Shown piece by piece: positions 43,302-51,351 of a stretch of DNA of 64,000 bases. Origin of the DNA: Egicoccus sp. AB-alg6-2 (GTDB taxonomy: Bacteria > Actinomycetota > Nitriliruptoria > Nitriliruptorales > Nitriliruptoraceae); contig NZ_JBGUAY010000007.1 of the NCBI RefSeq assembly GCF_041821025.1, forward strand, positions 186,001 through 250,000, given 5' to 3'. The notes beneath the pieces are model-generated. The model was not told where the DNA came from. It did not search any database and was given only the letters and a program-made list of their open reading frames with translations. Numbering within the stretch: the first letter of the stretch is position 1; every line of letters begins with the position of its first letter. The position numbers and the translations under genes were made by a program.

Positions 43302-44177
43302 GTGACGACGCTCGGCATGGTCGGCCTGGGCCGCATGGGCGGCAACATGACCCGCCGCCTGCGCGATCGCGGCATCGAGGTGGTCGCCTACGACCGCGAC
43401 GCCGACCTGGCCGAGGTGGCCGACCTCGACACGCTCGTCGAGGCCCTGCCGACGCCACGGTTGGTGTGGCTGATGCTGCCGGCCGGCGCCCCCACCGACG
43501 ACACCATCGCGACACTCGTCCCGTTGCTCGACCGGGGTGACACCGTCGTCGACGGCGGCAACGCCAACTGGCGTGTCACCGTGGCGCGGGCGCGGAGGCT
43601 CGCTGCCGAAGACATCGCGCTGGTCGACGTCGGCGTCTCCGGCGGTGTCTGGGGCTACGACGAGGGCTACGCACTGATGGTCGGCGGCGACCACGACGCG
43701 GTCGCGCGTCTTCAGCCCGTGTTCGATGCCCTGCGCCCGTCCGAGGGTGGCTTCTCCCATGCCGGCCCGGTCGGTTCCGGCCACTTCGCCAAGATGATTC
43801 ACAACGGCGTCGAGTACGGGATGATGCAGGCGTTCGCCGAGGGCGTCGAGCTGTTGGATGCCGGCGGTCCCGACGGCATGGACGTGGCGGCCGTCCTCCG
43901 CGGCTGGCAGCACGGCAGCGTCGTCCGATCCTGGCTCCTGGACCTGCTGGTGGACGCCATGGAGGACGAGGACACCTTCGCGCAGATCCGCGGGTGGGCC
44001 GAGGACTCCGGCGAGGGACGCTGGACCGTCGAGGAAGCCATCGCGACCGCGACGCCGGCCCCCGTCATCACCGCCGCCCTCTATGCCCGGTTCGCCTCGC
44101 GCCAGGACGACCCGCTGGCGATGCGGGTGGTCGCGGCGCTGCGGCAGCGGTTCGGCGGACACGCCGTCCGGTCATGA
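43302..44177 (+). CDS. gnd: 6-phosphogluconate dehydrogenase (short, decarboxylating type)
   Basis: 291-residue enzyme that oxidises 6-phosphogluconate to ribulose 5-phosphate and CO2. The Rossmann start is LGMVGLGRMGGNMTRRLRD, followed by VWLMLPAGAPTD, VVDGGNANWRVTVARARRLA, LVDVGVSGGVWGYDEGYALM and the catalytic GSGHFAKMIHNGVEYGMMQA with Lys and Asn. The short length places it in the roughly 300-residue NAD-preferring group rather than the 470-residue Gnd. The GTG start follows GAAAGG. The stop overlaps the next gene (ATGA), and it is 45 bases after the permease, so an operon is likely. Confidence 0.94.
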   Translation: MTTLGMVGLGRMGGNMTRRLRDRGIEVVAYDRDADLAEVADLDTLVEALPTPRLVWLMLPAGAPTDDTIATLVPLLDRGDTVVDGGNANWRVTVARARRLAAEDIALVDVGVSGGVWGYDEGYALMVGGDHDAVARLQPVFDALRPSEGGFSHAGPVGSGHFAKMIHNGVEYGMMQAFAEGVELLDAGGPDGMDVAAVLRGWQHGSVVRSWLLDLLVDAMEDEDTFAQIRGWAEDSGEGRWTVEEAIATATPAPVITAALYARFASRQDDPLAMRVVAALRQRFGGHAVRS

Positions 44178-44767
44178 ATGGCCACCCGCCGCGGACACCG
44201 ACCCACGTCGTGCTGGTCGGGATGATGGGAGCCGGCAAGACCACGACGGGCGCCGCGCTGGCGTCCCGGCTGGGGCGGCCGCTGCTGGACGGCGACGTCG
44301 AACTCGAGCGCCGCACCGGCCGCACCGGCGCCCAGATCGCCGCCACCGACGGGGTCGACCGGCTCCACCACCTCGAGGAGGAGGTGCTCCTCGACGCGTT
44401 GTCGGCGACCACGCCCACGGTCATCGCCGCGGCCGGCTCGGTCGCGGAGGCCGAGCGGTGTCAGGCGCCGCTCGCCGAGCGTGCCCTGGTGGTGTGGCTG
44501 GACGCGCCGGTCACCGCCCTGGTGTCGCGCATGGGTAGTGGCGACCACCGACGGCCCCTGGAGGCCGATGCGGCGCACGTGCTGCTCCAGCGACGACGCG
44601 CCGCCTTCGCCGCGATCGCCGACCTCCACCTCGACGCCGTGACCCCCACCGACGAACTCGTCGAGGCCATCGTGACCGCGCTCACCGACGCTGTACCCGA
44701 CCGCGACTCGGCCGCCGGAACGGCCGACGTCGAGCGGCCCGAAACCGACCAGGGGGACCTGCCGTGA
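44174..44767 (+). CDS. Shikimate-kinase-like P-loop kinase, possible gluconate kinase
   Basis: 197 residues. The P-loop is VVLVGMMGAGKTTTGAALAS, followed by LDGDVELERRTGRTGAQIAA, close to the DxDxxIE element of shikimate kinases, but the family FRxxE segment is altered to LHHLEEEVLLDAL. The lid resembles MGSGDHRRPL. It overlaps gnd (ATGA) and the SMP-30 gene (GTGA). Shikimate and gluconate kinases share this fold. The operon holds a lactonase and 6-phosphogluconate dehydrogenase, which suggests that the acceptor is gluconate or a related aldonic acid. No aro genes are adjacent. The substrate is inference. Confidence 0.82.
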   Translation: MNGHPPRTPTHVVLVGMMGAGKTTTGAALASRLGRPLLDGDVELERRTGRTGAQIAATDGVDRLHHLEEEVLLDALSATTPTVIAAAGSVAEAERCQAPLAERALVVWLDAPVTALVSRMGSGDHRRPLEADAAHVLLQRRRAAFAAIADLHLDAVTPTDELVEAIVTALTDAVPDRDSAAGTADVERPETDQGDLP

Positions 44768-45648
44768 CCCGCACCCTGACCGCGCACCTCGCCAATGACC
44801 ATCGCGCCGACCTGGCCGAAGGCCCGCTGTGGGACGAGGCGGGCAACCGGCTGCTGTACGTCGACATCGAGGGTGGCGACGTGCTCGCGCACGGGCCCGA
44901 CGACGGCAGCACCACGGTGCTGCTCGACCACGACGACGTCGTCAGCGCGGTGCTGCGTCATGTCGGTGGAACGCTGCTGCTCGGTCTCCGTGACGGCCTC
45001 GCGGTCTGGGACGAGTCGGCTCCCGACGCTCCGCCCCGGCTCGTCGTGCCGCTGCAGTCCGACGAGGGGGAGTTGCGGTGCAACGACGGCACGGTCGGCC
45101 CCGACGGCGCCGTCTGGCTCGGCACCATGCACCTCGACGAGGCCACCGGTCGCGCCCGGCTGTTCCGCATCGGGCCCCACGGCGCGGACCAACGACGCGA
45201 CGGTCTCACGGTCAGCAACGGGGTGGGATTCTCGCCCGACGGCCGGGTGCTCTACCACGCCGACACGCCCACGGGCAGGATCGACGCGCTGACGCTGGGT
45301 CCCGGGGGCGAGGTGGTCGAGGTCCGGCCGTTCGCGGAGATCCCCGCCGGTGCCGGTCAGCCCGACGGCCTCACCGTCGACGCCGAGGGTGGTGTGTGGG
45401 CCGCCCTGTGGTCGGGCGCGGCCGTGTGGCACTTCACGCCCGACGGTGCGTTGGCCAGCATCGTCGAGGTGCCGGCGTCGCACACCACCAGCTGCACCTT
45501 CGGGGGAGCGGACCTGTCGACGCTGTGGATCACCACCGGTGGACCGCACGTCGGCGGCGAGGGTGACGGTGCCGGTGGGTTGTTCACGGTGCAGCCGGGT
45601 GTGCGCGGACTCCCGACCCCCGTCGCGACGTGCCCGTTGCCGCGCTGA
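44764..45648 (+). CDS. SMP-30/gluconolactonase family protein
   Basis: 294-residue six-bladed beta propeller lactonase that opens sugar lactones such as gluconolactone to the free acid. Metal ligands are visible in LAEGPLWDE (Glu), GVGFSPDGRV preceded by VSN (Asn), YHADTPTG (Asp) and GQPDGLTVDAEG. NDGTVGPDGAVWLGTMHLDE is characteristic of the group. The GTG start overlaps the kinase stop. With the two preceding genes it forms a path from aldonolactone to aldonate, phosphoaldonate and pentose phosphate. Which sugar is meant cannot be told. No signal peptide. Confidence 0.92.
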   Translation: MTRTLTAHLANDHRADLAEGPLWDEAGNRLLYVDIEGGDVLAHGPDDGSTTVLLDHDDVVSAVLRHVGGTLLLGLRDGLAVWDESAPDAPPRLVVPLQSDEGELRCNDGTVGPDGAVWLGTMHLDEATGRARLFRIGPHGADQRRDGLTVSNGVGFSPDGRVLYHADTPTGRIDALTLGPGGEVVEVRPFAEIPAGAGQPDGLTVDAEGGVWAALWSGAAVWHFTPDGALASIVEVPASHTTSCTFGGADLSTLWITTGGPHVGGEGDGAGGLFTVQPGVRGLPTPVATCPLPR

Positions 45649-45719
45649 ACGGTCGCATGGGGCACCACCGTCTGGTCCGGTCGCGGCCGGGTCAGGTGAC
45701 GAAGGAGGGTTACCGTCCG

Positions 45720-47081
45720 GTGTCGATGTCATCGGAGGGCAGCCGTGCCGATCGATGTGGGCCGCCGGTGCTGACCGCGGACCGCCGGCAGACGGCGGCC
45801 GAGGTCGGCCTCCGCCTGGCGGCGCTCCGTGAGCGCCGCGCCGGCCGGACCGATCCGCAGCTGTGCGATCGGGTTCGGGACCTCGTGGTGGTGTGCTCCA
45901 GCTCGCGCAGCGGCTCGTCGCTGCTGGGAGCGCTGCTGCGTCGGAGTCCGGACCTGCTGTCGACGTCCGCCGAGATCAACCCGCACTTCCTGATCCCTGC
46001 CCTCGACCTCGGTCCCGACGTCGCCCCCGACCTCGTCGCCGACCCGTCCCCGGTGGTCGCACACGGGGCCGGGCGCGAGGTGACCCGGACCGAGCTCGCG
46101 CTCGACCTCGGTCAACCGGTCGATCTCGGCGACGCCGCACGCCTCGACGTCGAGGCGTTCGCCGACCACGTCACCTGGCGGCTCACGATGCAGTGGCCAG
46201 GCGAGGCGGTCGACCCACGACACGTCGCGGCCGTGGTGCAGGCGTGCGGCGTGCCGGGCGGCGACCTCGACACGTGGTTCGTCTCGTGCCTGCTGCCGGC
46301 AATGCGGGCAGAGCACCCCACGATCGACCCCGCTCGCTACGACCTGCCGGCGGACCTGCGCGTGCCGGAACCTCGGGCCTTCGGTGGTCCCCCGGCGACC
46401 ATCGTGGAGATGGCGCCCTTCGTGGTGCCGGGCCCGTGGCGGCATGCCACGCCGGCCGAGACCGCGTCGCTGCCGGTCGTGCTGTCCACGCCCCGCAACG
46501 CGTTCCGCCTGCCGCTCCTGGCGTCGCTGTTCCCGGCCGCCCGCATCCGCGTGCTCCACCTCGTCCGCAACCCGGCCGCCTCCGTCAACGGGCTGCGCGA
46601 CGGCTGGCTGCACCCCGACTTCCTGACGTGTCGGATGCCCGGTGGCCTGCACATCGACGGGCTCGACGTCCCGGAGGAGCGCGCCGACCACTGGTGCTTC
46701 GACCTGCCGCCGGACTGGCGCGAGCTCACCGCGCGCTCGTTGCCCGAGGTCTGCGCCGAGCAGTGGTGCCGTGCCAACGAGGCCACCATCGCCGGCGCGA
46801 ACCACCTCGACGTCGCCCGCCATGTCGTGCACTTCGAGGACCTCACCGGGCCGCGCAACGGCCGTCGAGCCGCGCTCCGTGCCGTGGCCGACTTCCTCGG
46901 GATCGCCCCGGGGCCGTTGACCAGCGAGTCGCCGTTGCCGGTGGTCATGGCGACCGCCGCGCCGCGGCCCGGACGTTGGCGCGACAACGCCCCGGTGCTC
47001 GACCCGGTCCTGCGCGACCCGGCCGTACGTGAGACCGCGACGCGCCTCGGGTACGAGCCCGATCCCGACACCTGGACCTGA
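45720..47081 (+). CDS. Sulfotransferase family protein
   Basis: About 453 residues. PAPS-binding elements are LVVVCSSSRSGSSLLGALLR (5-prime-phosphosulfate loop) and IRVLHLVRNPAASVNGLRDG (3-prime-phosphate loop), with ADHWCFDLPPDWREL and HVVHFEDLTGPRNGRRAALR after them. The N-terminal 50 residues are Arg-rich. Actinobacterial members act on glycolipids or small molecules in the cytosol. Starts at GTG 45720 (ten bases after GGAGGG) or ATG 45726 are both possible. It lies 71 bases after the lactonase gene and could be in the same transcript, though no functional link is evident. Substrate unknown. Confidence 0.85.
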   Translation: MSMSSEGSRADRCGPPVLTADRRQTAAEVGLRLAALRERRAGRTDPQLCDRVRDLVVVCSSSRSGSSLLGALLRRSPDLLSTSAEINPHFLIPALDLGPDVAPDLVADPSPVVAHGAGREVTRTELALDLGQPVDLGDAARLDVEAFADHVTWRLTMQWPGEAVDPRHVAAVVQACGVPGGDLDTWFVSCLLPAMRAEHPTIDPARYDLPADLRVPEPRAFGGPPATIVEMAPFVVPGPWRHATPAETASLPVVLSTPRNAFRLPLLASLFPAARIRVLHLVRNPAASVNGLRDGWLHPDFLTCRMPGGLHIDGLDVPEERADHWCFDLPPDWRELTARSLPEVCAEQWCRANEATIAGANHLDVARHVVHFEDLTGPRNGRRAALRAVADFLGIAPGPLTSESPLPVVMATAAPRPGRWRDNAPVLDPVLRDPAVRETATRLGYEPDPDTWT

Positions 47082-47101
47082 GCCGACGGCGCCCGGCGTG
47101 G

Positions 47102-48586
47102 CTATTCGTAGCCGGGAGGCGGCCGGAACCCACCGGTCAGGCGTGCCAGCATCCCCGCGACGGCGAGCGTGGTCCGGTCACCGAAGGGCGGCCCCACCAC
47201 CTGGATGCCGACCGGCAGACCGTCGGCGGAGCAGCCGACCGGTACCACGGTCGCCGGCAGGCGGGCGGACCCGATCACGGTGGTCCACACCAGTTGGTCC
47301 AGATAGGGGCGCGGGTGCCCGTCGACGTCGATGGTCTGTGCGGCCCGGTGGTCGAACTCGTCGACGCTGGTCGGGTCGGGATCGTGCGGGTAGGCGACGA
47401 CGGGGACCACCGGGCACAGGAGGACGTCGAACCGCTCGAACAGCCGCTCCCAGGCCCGCTGCAGCCGCCGCCGACGGGTGTCGAGGTGCAGCCAGTCGCG
47501 GTGGGTCATGGAGGCGGCGCGGGCGCGTCGGGCGACCCGGTCGTCGCGCTCGCCCGCCGCGCGGGCCCGGTCCTGCTGCTCGGCGAGGTCCTCGTCCGAG
47601 AGGCTGGCGCTGGACGCCGCGACCCACAGGTCGAAGCCGGCCCGCTCCGCTTCCCGCAGCGAACCGTCGGGCCGCGCCTCATGGCCCACGCGCGCGCCGG
47701 CGTCGGTCAGCGCCGCCGCCGCGAGTGCGATGCCGTCACGGACGGCGCGGTCGACGGGGAAGTCGTCGTCGTTCCTCCAGATCGCCACACGCAGTTCCCC
47801 CGGCGAGGCGAAGGTCGGCGACGGCAACTCGAGGCGCCAACCCCGCCCGCTGATCGTGTCCGGCCCGGCCAACACGTCCAGGGCCAGCGCGAGGTCCTCG
47901 GCGGACCGTGCCATCGGCCCCACCGCCATCAGGTCCTCGGCGGCCTCGAGGTCGTCGGGCGGGAAGGAGGGCAGGTGGCCGCGCGCCGGGACGATGCCGT
48001 GGGTGGGGTAGTGGCCGAAGACGCCGCAGAACGCCGCCGGCTGCCGGATCGACCCACCGAGGTCGCTGCCGAGCTCCAGCGGCGTCAGCCCGGCGGCCAG
48101 CGCGGCCGCGGCGCCCCCCGAGGAACCGCCGGTGGTGCGCGAGCGGTCCCACGGGTTGCGGGTGGTCCCGACCAACGCGTTGCCGGTCTCCTGGCCGCTG
48201 ACGCCGGCCGGGCAACTGCTCTTGCCCAGCACGATCGCACCGGCGCGGCGAAGGCGTGCCACGGCGAGGGCGTCGTCGTCGGGTACGTGGTCGGCCAGCG
48301 CCTCCAGGCCGGCGGTGGTCCGCAGCCCCGCGGTGGCAAAGGCGTCCTTGACCGTCATCGGCAGGCCGTGCAGGGGGCCGCGCAGCCGTCCGTCGCGGCG
48401 CTCAGCGTCGCGTGCGTCGGCCTGCCGTCGCGCGCCGTCGGCGTCGACGGTGACCAGCGCGTTCAGGTCGGGGTCGAGCCGCTCGATGCGGTCGAGGTGG
48501 AGCTCGACCAGGTCCCGGCTGCTGAGCGAACCGTCGGCGAGACGCGCGAGCATCGTGGTGGCCGTCGCGTGGTGCAGGTCGGCCAC
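47102..48586 (-). CDS. Amidase (amidase signature family)
   Basis: About 494 residues from a GTG at 48586; the ORF extends upstream but without likely coding. The Ser-cisSer-Lys triad is visible: Lys in GLPMTVKDAFATAGL, cis-Ser in TTGGSSGGAAAALAAG, and the nucleophile Ser in LGSDLGGSIRQPAAFCGVFG. Other family blocks are LNALVTVDADGA, VGPMARSAEDLALALDVLAG and the C-terminal LPVGIQVVGPPFGDR. It hydrolyses carboxamides; this is not the GatA subunit, since no gatB or gatC is adjacent. Convergent with the sulfotransferase gene and divergent from the aldo/keto reductase at 49060. Confidence 0.92.
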   Translation of the reverse strand: MADLHHATATTMLARLADGSLSSRDLVELHLDRIERLDPDLNALVTVDADGARRQADARDAERRDGRLRGPLHGLPMTVKDAFATAGLRTTAGLEALADHVPDDDALAVARLRRAGAIVLGKSSCPAGVSGQETGNALVGTTRNPWDRSRTTGGSSGGAAAALAAGLTPLELGSDLGGSIRQPAAFCGVFGHYPTHGIVPARGHLPSFPPDDLEAAEDLMAVGPMARSAEDLALALDVLAGPDTISGRGWRLELPSPTFASPGELRVAIWRNDDDFPVDRAVRDGIALAAAALTDAGARVGHEARPDGSLREAERAGFDLWVAASSASLSDEDLAEQQDRARAAGERDDRVARRARAASMTHRDWLHLDTRRRRLQRAWERLFERFDVLLCPVVPVVAYPHDPDPTSVDEFDHRAAQTIDVDGHPRPYLDQLVWTTVIGSARLPATVVPVGCSADGLPVGIQVVGPPFGDRTTLAVAGMLARLTGGFRPPPGYE

Positions 48587-49059
48587 GGCGTCCCCGTCGG
48601 GTGGGGGCAGCCGCGGCTCGGCCGCCCTGAGCAGGATCGAGGCTACGAAGCGGCACCCACCGTGGTGTCGTCCCGCCCCGGCCGTGCGGCGAGGGAGCGG
48701 TCGACCTCCGGCTGGCCGCACCACCGCGTCCCCGCATCACCTTGCGGCAGCCGTCGTACGGGCATCACCGCGGGGTCGCTGGCCGCGTCGGTTCCCGGTC
48801 GGCGCGAACGAGAGCAGGCCGCCCCGGGGAGAGAGCCGGGGCGGCCTGGGTAGTGGTCGCGCTGTCGGTGGTGGTTGGGAGGCCCACCGCGCGACCCCCG
48901 CTCGCGTCGGTCTGCGAGTCGTTCACCGAGAGCGACGATACGACCGCTGCCGGTGCGCTCGTAGGGGCGATGGACCCTTCTGCGGCCGGGACTCTCGGCC
49001 CACGCGGTCGCGGCGTCGCCGATAGCGTCGGCGGTCCCTACCTGCCGGAGGAGGCGCTC
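48587..49059. promoter_or_regulatory. Divergent intergenic region with internal hairpin
   Basis: About 470 bases between the amidase and the aldo/keto reductase. No gene with coding character was found. It must hold two promoters, and it contains a terminator-like hairpin at 48816-48847. The 3-prime end carries GGAGGAG, the binding site of the 49060 gene. Confidence 0.5.
48816..48847. terminator. 12-bp GC-rich hairpin between divergent genes
   Basis: AGGCCGCCCCGG (48816-48827) pairs perfectly with CCGGGGCGGCCT (48836-48847), loop GGAGAGAG. Both flanking genes read away from it, so it does not follow any stop codon. It may end a small RNA or act as a leader attenuator for one of the two genes. 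Confidence 0.5.
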
Positions 49060-50097
49060 GTGGAGTACCGCACACTCGGACGCAGTGGTTGCGTGGTTTC
49101 GCACCTCGCACTGGGCACCATGACCTTCGGTGAGGAGACCGACGAGGCCGGGGCCCACGAACAACTCGACCGCTACGCCGATGCCGGCGGCAACCTGATC
49201 GACACCGCCGACGTGTACGCCGGCACCCGCTCCGAGGAGATCGTCGGCCGTTGGCTCGCCGATCGACCCGCGCGGGTGCGCGACGCGATGGTGGTGGCCA
49301 GCAAGGCGCGCTTCCCGACCGGCAGGGACGTCAATGACCTGGGCCTGTCCGCGCGCCATCTCGGTCGGGCTCTCGACGCCTCGCTGACACGGCTCGGCCT
49401 CGACACCATCGACCTGTACCAGGTTCACAGCTGGGATCCGGTCACACCGCTCGACGAGACCCTGCGCTTCCTCGACGACGCGGTCCGCGCCGGCAAGATC
49501 CGCTACGTCGGACTGTCGAACTTCACCGGCTGGCAGGTGCAGAAGGCGGTCGACCTCGCCGAGTTCCGCGGCTGGTCGGTGCCCGTCACGTTGCAGCCGC
49601 AGTACAGCCTGCTCGTCCGTGAGATCGAGTGGGAGATCGTGCCCTCCTGCGCGGCGAACGGGCTCGGCCTGCTGCCGTGGTCGCCCCTGGGCGGCGGCTG
49701 GCTGACCGGCAAGTACCGCCGCGACGAGGTGCCGACCGGCGCGACGCGGCTCGGCGAGGACCCCGAGCGCGGCGTCGAGGCGTACGCGCGGCGCAGCCCC
49801 CTCGAGCGCACCTGGGACGTCATCGACGCCGTGCGCGCCATTGCCGACGACCGTGGCGTCAGCATGGCCCAGGTCGCGCTGGCCTGGGTGGCGCAGCGAC
49901 CGAGGGTCACGTCGGTGATCCTCGGCGCCCGTACGACCGAGCAGTTGGACGACAACCTCGCGGCCGCGGGCCTGGTGCTCGACGACGCCGAGGTACAGCG
50001 CCTGGACGACACCAGCGACCCGGCGCCGGCGGACTGGCCCTACGGGGGACCGGGTGTCGACCAGCGCAGCCGCCGCCTCGACCCCCGTTCCACCTGA
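49060..50097 (+). CDS. Aldo/keto reductase (AKR11/AKR12-like)
   Basis: 345-residue NADPH-dependent oxidoreductase. It opens VEYRTLGRSGCVVSHLALGT and has GNLIDTADVYAGTRSEEIVG (Asp, Tyr), MVVASKARFPTG (Lys), TIDLYQVHSWDPVTPL (His), IRYVGLSNFTGWQVQK, LLPWSPLGGGWLTGKYRRDE and VTSVILGARTTEQLDDNLAA. This is the long-form group that includes YajO-like and tyrosine-auxotrophy-suppressor enzymes. The GTG at 49060 has GGAGGAG six bases upstream, which decides the start against many upstream in-frame codons. Substrate unknown. Confidence 0.95.
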   Translation: MEYRTLGRSGCVVSHLALGTMTFGEETDEAGAHEQLDRYADAGGNLIDTADVYAGTRSEEIVGRWLADRPARVRDAMVVASKARFPTGRDVNDLGLSARHLGRALDASLTRLGLDTIDLYQVHSWDPVTPLDETLRFLDDAVRAGKIRYVGLSNFTGWQVQKAVDLAEFRGWSVPVTLQPQYSLLVREIEWEIVPSCAANGLGLLPWSPLGGGWLTGKYRRDEVPTGATRLGEDPERGVEAYARRSPLERTWDVIDAVRAIADDRGVSMAQVALAWVAQRPRVTSVILGARTTEQLDDNLAAAGLVLDDAEVQRLDDTSDPAPADWPYGGPGVDQRSRRLDPRST

Positions 50098-50178
50098 GCG
50101 CCCACCTTGCGCGTGGAGAGCGTGGACGTGCGCGCCGCCGTGCGGCAGGATGGGCCGACGTCGACGAGAGGGAAGCCC

Positions 50179-50664
50179 GTGGGTGAGCCCGCCTACACGT
50201 CCAAGGTCACGATCGTGCGCGACCGCGGCCCGCTGCGTACGGCGCAGCTGCCGGGACGCGACGAGCCCGTCACCTTCGGTGTCCACGGCGCCATCGCCGA
50301 GCACTACGGCGTCGGCCCCGACGACTTCAGGCCGGACGCGACGACCATCGACTATCTGGTCGCCGCCGCCGGTGGCTGACTGACGGGCACGTTCGGGGGT
50401 GCCCTCGAGGCACGTGGCATCCCCGCCGGAGGCGGTCGTCTCCGATCCGAGATCACCGGCGAGGTCGAGCTGGACGGCGGCACGCTCGTCCTCAAGCGGG
50501 TGCACGCCGCCTATGCGCTGCAGGTGGACGCCGACGCCGACCGGGGCAAGATCGAGCGTGTCCACGGATTCCACGCCGACAAGTGCCCGGTCGCACGCTC
50601 CATCCGCGACGCCATCGCGATCACCACCTCGTACGAGTTGCTCGACGTGACCGAGGACGACTGA
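50179..50664 (+). CDS. OsmC-family protein with in-frame TGA at the peroxidatic Cys (candidate selenoprotein)
   Basis: 161 codons if the TGA at 50377-50379 is read through. The GTG at 50179 follows GAGGGAA. Upstream of the TGA: EPVTFGVHGAIAEHYGVGPD and ATTIDYLVAAAGG. After it, in the same frame: LTGTFGGALEARGIPAGGG, a strand-rich middle, then HADKCPVARSIRDAIAITTS. OsmC/Ohr proteins have one Cys after the glycine-rich start of the central helix and a second in CPV or similar. Here the second is present (Cys136) and the TGA (position 67) falls exactly at the first. No frameshift is needed and no other stop occurs. A stem-loop follows immediately. Known OsmC-like selenoproteins exist. Alternatives are a nonsense pseudogene or a sequencing error; selenium machinery is not in the window. 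Confidence 0.72.
50380..50424 (+). promoter_or_regulatory. Candidate bacterial SECIS stem-loop
   Basis: Just after the in-frame TGA, GGGGGTGCC (50395-50403) pairs with GGCATCCCC (50416-50424), nine pairs including one G-U, with a 12-base apical loop. The loop starts 24 bases after the TGA, inside the range accepted for bacterial SECIS elements. A competing hairpin, GGGCAC with GTGCCC (50385-50404), has a loop that begins GU but lies closer. The loop of the first form begins CU, which is less ideal. Confidence 0.5.
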
Positions 50665-50685
50665 GCCAGCACGATTCGGGAGCCG

Positions 50686-51351
50686 ATGCAGTTCCGCGAC
50701 CGCACCGATGCGGGGCAGCACCTCGCCGAGGCGCTGTCGTCGCTCGGCCCGCGCACCCCGGCCGTCGTCCTGGCGCTCCCGCGGGGCGGGGTACCGGTCG
50801 CTGCGCCGGTCGCGGCGGCGCTCGGTGCGACGCTCGACGTCATGGTCGTCCGCAAGCTCGGCGCTCCCAGCCAGCCGGAACTGGCCATCGGCGCGATCGC
50901 GGAACACGGCGTACGCGTGCTCGATCCCGCCATGCTCGAGCGGTTGCGCCTCGACGACGACGCCGTGGCCACCGTCGAGGCTGCAGAACGTCGGGAACTG
51001 CAGCGACGCGTGCACCGCTACCGGGGCGGGCGGCCGCTGCCGGACCTGACGGGCCGCACCGTCGTGGTCGTCGACGACGGGCTGGCGACCGGAGCGACGG
51101 CCGTTGCGGCCTGCCGGGCCGTGCGCACCCGCGGGCCGGATCGGCTGGTGCTCGCCGTCCCGGTCGGCTCCGCCGCGGGCGTCGAGCACCTGCGCGAGGA
51201 GGCGGACGACGTCGTCTGTCCCATCGTTCCCCACCGCTTCCGGGCCGTCGGGCAGTGGTACGCCGACTTCGCGCAGACCAGCGACGACGAGGTCCTGCGG
51301 TTGCTCGCGGATCAGCCGGCCCAGAACCCGGACACCGGGACGTCGAGGTAG
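50686..51351 (+). CDS. Phosphoribosyltransferase-domain protein
   Basis: 221 residues of the type-I PRTase fold. The PRPP-binding loop is TVVVVDDGLATGATAVAACR; other signatures are VVLALPRGGVPVAAPVAAAL, VMVVRKLGAPSQPELAIGAI and a C-terminal VCPIVPHRFRAVGQWYADFA. This group, often annotated as predicted phosphoribosyltransferase, occurs in stress or dormancy regions and has no fixed substrate. It follows the OsmC gene by 21 bases, so the two probably share a transcript, which would place it with a peroxide-stress gene. Its 3-prime end overlaps the convergent SRPBCC gene by 40 bases. Confidence 0.9.
   Translation: MQFRDRTDAGQHLAEALSSLGPRTPAVVLALPRGGVPVAAPVAAALGATLDVMVVRKLGAPSQPELAIGAIAEHGVRVLDPAMLERLRLDDDAVATVEAAERRELQRRVHRYRGGRPLPDLTGRTVVVVDDGLATGATAVAACRAVRTRGPDRLVLAVPVGSAAGVEHLREEADDVVCPIVPHRFRAVGQWYADFAQTSDDEVLRLLADQPAQNPDTGTSR

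Noticed and set aside
44174-44767. Firm aroK (shikimate kinase) call
   Set aside because: P-loop and DGDVE region match, but the FRxxE block is altered and the operon points to aldonate metabolism.
50399-50650. Separate plus-strand ORF after the OsmC stop
   Set aside because: Its translation is Ser/Thr/Arg-rich and lies in a different frame; the true continuation is the OsmC frame through the TGA, which gives a clean family match.
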